A DNA stretch of 12,665 nt from Bacilli bacterium (lineage in GTDB: Bacteria > Bacillota_I > Bacilli_A > RF39 > UBA660), in NCBI GenBank assembly GCA_028698535.1, contig JAQVDA010000014.1:1-12665 (forward strand), written 5' to 3'. Of the stretch, positions 8,042 to 12,665 are shown piece after piece. The notes beneath the pieces were generated by a model. That model did no database searches, was not told where the DNA came from, and saw only the letters and a program-made list of their open reading frames with translations. Position 1 is the first letter of the stretch. The number at the start of each line of letters is the position of its first letter. The position numbers were made by a program, and so were the translations under genes.

Positions 8042-8719
8042 TTAAGTACTATTTTTTTTATTAGCTAATTTACTTAAAGCATCTTCGGCGGCTTTTTGTT
8101 CAGCTTCTTTTTTACTACCCGCTTTACCAGTACCAAAGACAATATTATTTACTTTAACAATCGTCGTAAAAGTTTTATTGTGGGGGGGGCCTTCTTCTTT
8201 GATTAATTCATAAATAACTGATTTTTGATGAGTCTGGACTAACTCTTGGAAAATAGATTTATGGTCGTTTAGAAAATCTATTTTACCGGCTTTAAGATAA
8301 GGGACCACTACTTGATAGATAAACTCTTTGGCTTTGGCAAAACCCTGATCAATATAAATGGCACCTACAAAGGCTTCAAAAGTATCCGCTAGAATGGCTT
8401 TTCGATACCGACCACCACTTAATTCCTCACCCCGACCAACCTTTATATATTTACTAAAGCCTAAACGTTCGGCGTATTTAGCGATGGCGTTTTCACAAAC
8501 ATAGGTAGATCTTAACTTTGTCATTTTTCCTTCTTCATATTTAGTATGAGTATATAAGTAATCACTAATAACAACATCTAAAACGGCATCACCTAAAAAT
8601 TCTAAGCGCTCGTAATTATTAATCATTCTTCTTTCATTCACATAAGAAGAATGAAAGAAAGCTTGTTCATATATTTTTATATTATTAGGTTTAATATGTA
8701 ATTTTTTTAATAGTTCCAC
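8042..8719 (-). CDS. rnc: Ribonuclease III
   Basis: Cleaves double-stranded RNA, including rRNA precursors, as a dimer in the cytoplasm. The nuclease domain carries YERLEFLGDAVLD (residues 36-48 of the 225-aa product) with E37, E40 and D44, EEGKM (E63), and LADTFEAFVGAIYID with D112 and E115; these match the E. coli catalytic set. A double-stranded-RNA-binding domain fills about 152-219 (KSIFQELVQ to AAEDALSKL). I place the start at the GTG at 8719: AGGTGA ends five bases upstream. A GTG three codons earlier (8728) lies inside that AGGTGA and would sit almost at the mRNA 5' end. A run of eight C on the coding strand lies within the dsRBD coding region. The order rnc-smc matches other Bacillota. 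Confidence 0.95.
   Translation of the reverse strand: MELLKKLHIKPNNIKIYEQAFFHSSYVNERRMINNYERLEFLGDAVLDVVISDYLYTHTKYEEGKMTKLRSTYVCENAIAKYAERLGFSKYIKVGRGEELSGGRYRKAILADTFEAFVGAIYIDQGFAKAKEFIYQVVVPYLKAGKIDFLNDHKSIFQELVQTHQKSVIYELIKEEGPPHNKTFTTIVKVNNIVFGTGKAGSKKEAEQKAAEDALSKLANKKNST
8182..8189. repeat. Homopolymeric G8/C8 tract inside rnc
   Basis: Eight consecutive G on the plus strand (C8 on the coding strand) encode the EGPPH stretch of the RNase III dsRBD. Such a run is exceptional in DNA this AT-rich and is prone to slippage. As given, the frame is intact. Confidence 0.9.
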
Positions 8720-8736
8720 TATTATCACCTAAATTC

Positions 8737-8745
8737 ATTATAACA
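8737..8745 (-). promoter_or_regulatory. Extended -10 promoter of rnc
   Basis: TGTTATAAT on the minus strand (perfect TATAAT at 8737-8742 with an upstream TG). No clear -35 is seen. Transcription starting near 8730 would place AGGTGA at the very 5' end and give a leader of about 11 nt before the GTG at 8719. Confidence 0.5.
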
Positions 8746-8771
8746 AACATTAATAATTAAGCATATTTAAT

Positions 8772-8800
8772 TTTACAAATAATTTAAAATAGCGTAAAAT
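8772..8800 (+). promoter_or_regulatory. Sigma-A-type promoter of yidD
   Basis: TTTACA (8772-8777), a 17-nt spacer and TAAAAT (8795-8800) lie 16 bases before the yidD ATG. It is divergent from the rnc promoter in the same short intergenic gap. Confidence 0.6.
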
Positions 8801-8816
8801 AGAGACAGGTGATTAA

Positions 8817-9035
8817 ATGAAACAGGTTTTAATTACGATAATTAAAATATATCAACAAATACCCCTACCCTGTCATAATTATTGTCGTTTTATTCCTACT
8901 TGTTCTAATTATAGTATTAAGGCGATTGAAGAATATGGCTGTATAAAGGGACTTTTCTTAGCTGTAAAAAGATTATTAAAATGTAACCCCTGGGGACCTT
9001 TTGGATTTGACCCCGTTATAGAAAGGAAAAAATAA
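8817..9035 (+). CDS. yidD: Membrane protein insertion efficiency factor YidD
   Basis: YidD is a small membrane-associated protein that helps YidC insert proteins into the inner membrane. The 72-aa product contains the family core CRFIPTCSNYSIKAIEEYG (residues 23-41), then KGLFLAVKRLLKCNPWGP (44-61) and the closing GFDPV (63-67); length is typical (about 70-85 aa). The conserved cysteines C23, C29 and C46 are present, with an extra C19 and C41. The ATG has AGGTGA four bases upstream. In many bacteria yidD lies between rnpA and yidC near the origin. Here it is separate and its stop overlaps the next start (TAATG), so it is translationally coupled to a ZnuA-like lipoprotein, an unusual partner. 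Confidence 0.95.
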   Translation: MKQVLITIIKIYQQIPLPCHNYCRFIPTCSNYSIKAIEEYGCIKGLFLAVKRLLKCNPWGPFGFDPVIERKK

Positions 9036-9901
9036 TGCGTAAAGTTAGTTTAATTGTTATTTTATTACTAATAACACTAATAACAAATGGCTGTTTTAAA
9101 AGAGATACCATGGAGGATATTGATATCTATACAACCGCTTACCCGATTGAATATATTGTCTCTACCTTATATAAAGAACATGCCGAAATTAATAGTATTT
9201 ATCCTAATGATGTTAATATTAATCAATACACCTTAACCGGAAAACAAATAAGAGATTATAGTAAAGCCCATTTATTTATTTATAATGGGTTAAGTAAAGA
9301 AATAGATTATGCCCTGGATTTAATTAACACTAATCAAAACATAAAAATAATTGATGCGGCCATGGGCATGGAATACACAAATTATGTTGAAGAGATATGG
9401 TTAGATCCCGCTAATTTATTAATGTTAGCCCAAAACATTAGAAATGGGTTTCACGAATACATAGAAAACCCTTATTTAAAAAAAGAGATTGATGATAATT
9501 ATGATTATTTAAAATTAACTATCTCAGAACTAGATGCGGAAATGAAAGATATTGTATCCGATGCGAAATATAAAACAATTGTAGTTGGATCTGATTTACT
9601 TAAGTTTTTAGAAAAATATAATTTAAATGTTATTTCTTTAGAAGAAAATGAAGAGCTAACGGCTAAAACAATTAATGATGTGACTACTATGATTCAAAAT
9701 GAGGAAATAAAATATATTTATCTAATTAATAATGAGAAACCTAATAATACCATTAATAACTTATTAAAGGATAACAAACTCGAACTTTTATCAATTCATT
9801 CTATTAGTAACTTAAATGAAAAACAAAGAGAGAATAAAGAAGATTATATTACTCTAATAAAAGCGAATATTGAGTTGATAAAAAAAGAATTATATAAATA
9901 A
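9035..9901 (+). CDS. ZnuA/TroA-like substrate-binding lipoprotein lacking canonical metal ligands
   Basis: Resembles the extracytoplasmic binding proteins of zinc/manganese ABC transporters. A lipoprotein signal (MRKVSLIVILLLITLITNGC, lipobox cysteine C20) precedes a ZnuA/TroA-like fold of normal size: YTTAYPIEYIVSTLY (32-46), FIYNGLSKEID (81-91), IWLDPANLLMLAQNI (121-135), a long central helix (about 144-176), TIVVGSDLLKFLEKYNL (181-197) and KYIYLINNEKP (226-236). Motif alignment by eye puts N63 where the first ligand His (HDYS-type motif) should be, E120 where the WLDP-motif His should be, and G185/S186 at the third His/Glu. Thus the usual metal site seems missing. It overlaps yidD by one base, AAGGAA serves as its ribosome binding site, and no permease or ATPase gene is adjacent. 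It may be a repurposed or degenerate member; its ligand is unknown. Confidence 0.8.
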   Translation: MRKVSLIVILLLITLITNGCFKRDTMEDIDIYTTAYPIEYIVSTLYKEHAEINSIYPNDVNINQYTLTGKQIRDYSKAHLFIYNGLSKEIDYALDLINTNQNIKIIDAAMGMEYTNYVEEIWLDPANLLMLAQNIRNGFHEYIENPYLKKEIDDNYDYLKLTISELDAEMKDIVSDAKYKTIVVGSDLLKFLEKYNLNVISLEENEELTAKTINDVTTMIQNEEIKYIYLINNEKPNNTINNLLKDNKLELLSIHSISNLNEKQRENKEDYITLIKANIELIKKELYK

Positions 9902-9905
9902 TATT

Positions 9906-9937
9906 ATCTAAAAAAACCCTTATATCTAAGGGTTTTT
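9906..9937. terminator. Strong bidirectional terminator, copy 1 of an identical 32-nt repeat
   Basis: An 11-bp stem (9912-9922 and 9927-9937) with a TATC loop, A-rich on the left and T-rich on the right, lies 10 bp after the lipoprotein stop. By symmetry it can stop transcription from both directions and so may also end minus-strand transcripts of the gene at 10143-12107. All 32 nt recur identically at 12464-12495, in the same orientation. Confidence 0.9.
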
Positions 9938-10142
9938 ATTTATTAACAACCTATGTATCCTTTAGTTTAGAATATATATATATATTAACCGGTTAAATCC
10001 TATTAAAGTAATTCGCTAATTTATTTTTATTTAAAAATTAAATTCATTTAAAACTCTCTTAGGTTTAAAAAATTTAATATTATTATCAATCTTATAAAAC
10101 CTGTTTATCACCTTATAATTATATAGTTACCCTTTTTTTATT
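9938..10142. other. AT-rich intergenic region without a supported gene
   Basis: About 205 bp between terminator and phosphotransferase gene. It holds an AT dinucleotide run (about 9972-9984), an adjoining 12-bp perfect palindrome TTAACCGGTTAA (9985-9996), and a 26-codon GTG-initiated ORF on the minus strand (10031-10111) without a usable ribosome binding site. No terminator immediately follows the stop at 10143. It may be decayed sequence. Confidence 0.5.
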
Positions 10143-12107
10143 TTAAAAGTCAAAATTCAATGATTTAACAATAAATTTATTTTTAATCATAATTTCATTT
10201 ATTGGTTTTAAAGGAACCTTATCTATTTGAGTATAAAACTGTTCAACAACATCATCTTCACAAGAAATATTTCTTTTTTCCAAAATTGCCTTTATTTCGT
10301 CTTCTCGTCTATCAAAATAATCATAACTCATCGCCCCTATTGCCACTAATTTTTCACATATGTCATTTCGATTCTTTGAAATGCATTTTAAATATTGGTC
10401 ACTTTGATTTAATAACCCTTCTTGATCCCATACCTTTATATTCCCATTAAGCAAGTCACTAAAAGTTTGCCCCGTTTCATCTAATACTGAAAGGGTTGAA
10501 GCATATATCTCCCTTAATCCATACCCACAAGGTAATACCATATCGACAATAAAATGCCAAGAAACACATATTTCTTCAATAAATTTTTGGGTTATATCAT
10601 CCGCCTTATTATTTTTAAAATCGACCAATTCTGAAAGTGTTTTAACAACTGAGTCATAGAAAAGATCCGTCTCTTTACAATTCTTATGTTGCGCTAAGGT
10701 TATAGCAATATTGTATATATTATTAAAATATGGTAATAACTTAAATTTGGAAATTTCAAAATACCATAAATATTTTTGCGATTGAACTACAGTCGGTGAC
10801 TGTTTAAAAACTTTTCGCGTATAATATTCAACCCTATTAATAAATTCGGAAGTAACTTCTTCATCTAAATGAACAATTAATCCATTAATTGTAGGCTCAT
10901 ATAATACAGTTTGTTCCTCTATCTCTATCGGAATTATAAAATCAAAACAATAAAGCTCTCCAAATTCCATTTCCTTTTTTATATCAATATTAAATTGAAC
11001 TTTTTCCGAAATAATTTTGCCATTGGTCGCATCAAGAAGAATTTTTGTCCCGGTCGGAAAGAGGGACATAGCATCTTTATAGTTAACAACACATGGCTTA
11101 CCCATTTCTCTAGCAACTATAGCCGCATGTGAAAGTATAGAACCTTCTTCAGTTATAATACCGCTAGCTTTCTTTATGGCTGGTAAATACTCCGTATTAG
11201 TAGCCGCAGCTACTAATATATAGTCTGAGGGAAAATTTTTAATTAGCTTTAGAATTTCTTCATCATCTAAATTTTCATCAATAACATAAGTTTTACCACG
11301 CGATATGCCAGGTGACGCTATTATCCCTTTTTCATTACTTTGTTTTTTTATAAAAACTTTACTAGTTATTGGTCTAGCTTGAACTACATACGGATTATAC
11401 TCTTCATCAACACACCATTCTAAATCCATCGGGGTTTCAAACCCATCAATAATTGTTTGGAAATGAGGCATTAAATTTTCAAGGGCTTTTATATCTAAAA
11501 TTTTACCTACGAAAGATAAACTTTCTTGGTTTATTTTTCCCTCTTTATTTATTTGAAAAGTTATTCTTGATGGAGTAATCTTCCCGCTAACTAATTGGTC
11601 AGCTAATCCTTCAACACATTCAATCAAAAAGACTTTTGAACCATCTAAATCTATGGCCTCAGTAAATGCCACGCCAGAGATTGTGGGATTAACCATTTCC
11701 TGAATTATTATATTCATTTCTTGGTTTTTATTATCATACGCATTAACTATTTCTGTTTCGGCACTTGCCCTAACATAGGAAATAGCTTTCAATACTTCTT
11801 CTAACTCATTATTAACATTTAACATTGTTTTAAATATCCCGGCAAAAGACTTCCCCTCGCCATCTTCCGAAGACGCCGAAGAACGAACCGCTATTTTTTT
11901 ACTTTTAGATAAATTATTTAGAAAATCTAAAAATTCATTTATCGCTTGTTTATCTTTTTTTAAAAGTAAACCATCTATCATATTACTAGAAATCGCAAAT
12001 CCTTTAGGTATTGGGATGCCTAATCTAACTAGTTGTGATAATCCTTTTGCTTTACCGCCATAACTCTCACCAGCATTAAAAATATCAGTTATAAAGAAAT
12101 TTCTCAT
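10143..12107 (-). CDS. PEP-synthase-like phosphotransferase with a novel C-terminal domain
   Basis: Belongs to the PEP-utilising enzymes, which use ATP to phosphorylate a mobile histidine that passes phosphate to an acceptor. The N-terminal ATP-grasp (PPDK_N) domain spans about 1-250: GGKAKGLSQL (17-26, K19), AVRSSASSEDG (73-83), IIQEMV (134-139), SGVAFT (144-149), DLEWCVD (228-234) and VVQARPIT (241-248). The swivelling phospho-histidine domain (about 258-368) has ITEEGSILSHAAIVARE (318-334) with H327, and LLDATNGKI (357-365). Residues 370-654 are not recognised: the PEP/pyruvate-binding barrel of PpsA (about 790 aa in full) is absent. The domain order also differs from rifampicin phosphotransferase, where the substrate domain precedes the His domain. 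It is therefore probably a kinase for an unknown acceptor bound by the C-terminal region. ATG start; GGAAGG lies 12 bases upstream, a long spacing. A small ORF and a strong promoter precede it. Confidence 0.85.
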   Translation of the reverse strand: MRNFFITDIFNAGESYGGKAKGLSQLVRLGIPIPKGFAISSNMIDGLLLKKDKQAINEFLDFLNNLSKSKKIAVRSSASSEDGEGKSFAGIFKTMLNVNNELEEVLKAISYVRASAETEIVNAYDNKNQEMNIIIQEMVNPTISGVAFTEAIDLDGSKVFLIECVEGLADQLVSGKITPSRITFQINKEGKINQESLSFVGKILDIKALENLMPHFQTIIDGFETPMDLEWCVDEEYNPYVVQARPITSKVFIKKQSNEKGIIASPGISRGKTYVIDENLDDEEILKLIKNFPSDYILVAAATNTEYLPAIKKASGIITEEGSILSHAAIVAREMGKPCVVNYKDAMSLFPTGTKILLDATNGKIISEKVQFNIDIKKEMEFGELYCFDFIIPIEIEEQTVLYEPTINGLIVHLDEEVTSEFINRVEYYTRKVFKQSPTVVQSQKYLWYFEISKFKLLPYFNNIYNIAITLAQHKNCKETDLFYDSVVKTLSELVDFKNNKADDITQKFIEEICVSWHFIVDMVLPCGYGLREIYASTLSVLDETGQTFSDLLNGNIKVWDQEGLLNQSDQYLKCISKNRNDICEKLVAIGAMSYDYFDRREDEIKAILEKRNISCEDDVVEQFYTQIDKVPLKPINEIMIKNKFIVKSLNFDF

Positions 12108-12129
12108 ATCTTCTACAATCCTTCCTTTA

Positions 12130-12176
12130 AAATTATAAAACTATATCACTAACTAAAGCGATATAGTTTATAATTT
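12130..12176 (-). promoter_or_regulatory. Long inverted repeat in the leader of the phosphotransferase gene
   Basis: Arms 12130-12147 and 12160-12176 pair over 17 bp with one bulged A (12137) around a 12-nt loop. In the minus-strand RNA the 5' arm contains the stop codon end of the upstream small ORF, and the 3' arm ends just before the GGAAGG of the big gene. TATAAT occurs on both strands (12132-12137 minus, 12169-12174 plus). No T-tract follows, so it is not a terminator; an operator or translation-coupling hairpin is possible. Confidence 0.5.
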
Positions 12177-12276
12177 AACATCTTTGAGCTTCACAAAGTT
12201 GTAATAACTCTTTTTCAATTGCATCAAGTGAAACGGTTCGCCTTGAATTAATAATCCACTTAATAAATTTTATCAT
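12175..12276 (-). CDS. Small ORF (33 aa) ahead of the phosphotransferase gene
   Basis: Encodes a 33-residue peptide, MIKFIKWIINSRRTVSLDAI then EKELLQLCEAQRC, which I do not recognise. It begins with a hydrophobic-basic segment (KFIKWII) followed by a predicted amphipathic helix (SLDAIEKELLQLCEA). Support: GAGG eight bases before the ATG, and a near-consensus promoter 50 bp upstream that reads into it. It ends 67 bp before the phosphotransferase start, and its TAA lies in the first arm of the inverted repeat, an arrangement like leader peptides or coupled small genes. It could equally be a remnant of a longer gene. Function unknown. Confidence 0.5.
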   Translation of the reverse strand: MIKFIKWIINSRRTVSLDAIEKELLQLCEAQRC

Positions 12277-12326
12277 AAAATAACCTCTTTTTAATAATTT
12301 AGAATGGTTTATTTACTTAGTTTTGT

Positions 12327-12355
12327 ATATTAACATAAAACATTTCAAGAATCAA
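12327..12355 (-). promoter_or_regulatory. Sigma-A-type extended -10 promoter for the small ORF and phosphotransferase gene
   Basis: On the minus strand TTGATT (12350-12355), a 17-nt spacer and TAATAT (12327-12332), preceded by TGT (extended -10). It lies about 50 bp upstream of the 33-aa ORF; no terminator is visible between it and the 654-aa gene, so the two are probably cotranscribed. Confidence 0.65.
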
Positions 12356-12463
12356 GCCTTTTTACCAATCTTCCCCATGTGGTGCTAATAACTCGCCTCT
12401 TTTATTATATGTTTTATATGCTAAACATTTATAAAAGACTTATAATATTATTAATTTTTAATC

Positions 12464-12495
12464 ATCTAAAAAAACCCTTATATCTAAGGGTTTTT
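12464..12495. terminator. Bidirectional terminator of the tRNA cluster, copy 2 of an identical 32-nt repeat
   Basis: The same 32 nt as at 9906-9937, in the same orientation: an 11-bp stem (12470-12480 and 12485-12495) with a 4-nt loop. Read on the minus strand it gives seven consecutive T (12468-12474) and lies about 10 bp after the tRNA-Ser CCA end, so here it ends the tRNA transcript. The preceding 100 bp (about 12363-12463) show no supported gene. Confidence 0.9.
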
Positions 12496-12504
12496 GTTTT
12501 CTTT

Positions 12505-12595
12505 TGGCGGAGCAGGAGAGATTTGAACTCTCGCACCGGTTACCCGATCTACGCCCTTAGCAGGGGCGCCTCTTCAGCCTCTTGAGTACTGCTCC
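12505..12595 (-). tRNA. tRNA-Ser(GCT)
   Basis: Class II tRNA read on the minus strand. The acceptor stem GGAGCAG / CTGCTCC is fully paired with discriminator G, as usual for serine. The anticodon loop CTGCTAA gives anticodon GCT, reading AGC and AGU. It has a long variable arm (TCGGGTAACCGGTG region) and a T-arm GAGAG-TTCAAAT-CTCTC. The CCA end is encoded (12505-12507). It lies one base after the CCA of the upstream tRNA-Glu, so both come from one precursor. Confidence 0.95.
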
Positions 12596-12596
12596 T

Positions 12597-12665
12597 TGGT
12601 GACCCGTACGGGATTTGAACCCGTGAATGCATGCGTGAAAGGCATGTGTGTTAACCGCTTCACCA
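12597..12665 (-). tRNA. tRNA-Glu(TTC), 5' end cut by the window edge
   Basis: Minus-strand tRNA with D-arm (TGGTGAAGCGGTTAACAC), anticodon stem-loop CATGC-CTTTCAC-GCATG (anticodon TTC, glutamate), T-arm with GGTTCAAATCC, and 3' acceptor strand ACGGGTC, discriminator A and encoded CCA (12597-12599). Only the seven-base 5' acceptor strand (expected GACCCGT) lies beyond the window. Part of a tRNA cluster with tRNA-Ser. Confidence 0.93.

Noticed and set aside
9985..9996. 12-bp perfect palindrome beside an AT dinucleotide run
   Set aside because: No matching second copy or associated gene was seen; such short palindromes occur by chance in AT-rich DNA.
10031..10111. 26-codon GTG-initiated ORF on the minus strand
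   Set aside because: The only Shine-Dalgarno-like sequence overlaps the GTG itself, and the composition is what AT-rich noncoding DNA gives.
10143..12107. Identification as phosphoenolpyruvate synthase (ppsA) or rifampicin phosphotransferase
   Set aside because: It lacks the PEP/pyruvate barrel of PpsA, and its domain order and length do not match the antibiotic kinase.
2843..12286. Identical start regions (GAGGTTATTTT plus ATG) of comEA and the 33-aa ORF
   Set aside because: The match is limited to a Shine-Dalgarno plus AT-rich spacer, which is expected by convergence; no longer similarity extends beyond it.
1..12665. CRISPR arrays, transposases, integrases or toxin-antitoxin pairs
   Set aside because: No spaced direct-repeat array and no recognisable recombinase or toxin-antitoxin protein was found on either strand.

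Overview
The window is very AT-rich chromosomal DNA from a low-GC Bacillota. By its protein families it fits the Erysipelotrichia / Haloplasma / Turicibacter / Acholeplasma neighbourhood better than classical Bacillus, but the genus cannot be fixed from the sequence. FtsW implies peptidoglycan synthesis and therefore a wall-bearing cell. A YjcZ-type small protein, a type II peptide deformylase and a short SMC (982 aa, as in many Mollicutes) point the same way. comEA ends in TGA and no gene reads through TGA, so the standard bacterial code applies.

Left part (1-4040, minus strand): ftsW, then comEA, then comEC. These are a septal-type peptidoglycan polymerase followed by the DNA receptor and DNA-uptake channel of natural transformation. 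comEA and comEC overlap by 53 bp. The comEA ribosome binding site lies in the arm of a perfect 9-bp hairpin.

Centre (4174-4980, plus strand): a 52-aa Gly/Tyr/Cys-rich single-pass membrane miniprotein with its own strong terminator, then peptide deformylase (def). def converges on smc across a shared bidirectional terminator.

4980-8719 (minus strand): smc and rnc (RNase III), with a good sigma-A-type promoter in front of smc and an extended -10 in front of rnc. rnc contains a run of eight G/C, which is striking in such AT-rich DNA.

8772-9937 (plus strand): yidD (membrane-insertion helper) overlaps by one base (TAATG) a ZnuA/TroA-fold lipoprotein that appears to have lost the usual metal-binding histidines. 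A strong bidirectional terminator ends this unit.

9938-12504: the accessory-looking part. It holds a 654-aa PEP-synthase-like phosphotransferase (ATP-grasp plus phospho-histidine domain, but with an unrecognised C-terminal domain in place of the PEP/pyruvate-binding barrel). Upstream of it are a 33-codon small ORF, a long inverted repeat and a clear promoter. The cassette is bracketed by two identical 32-nt copies of the same terminator and abuts a tRNA cluster: tRNA-Ser(GCT), then tRNA-Glu(TTC) cut by the window edge. This is the best candidate in the window for an acquired or undescribed unit.
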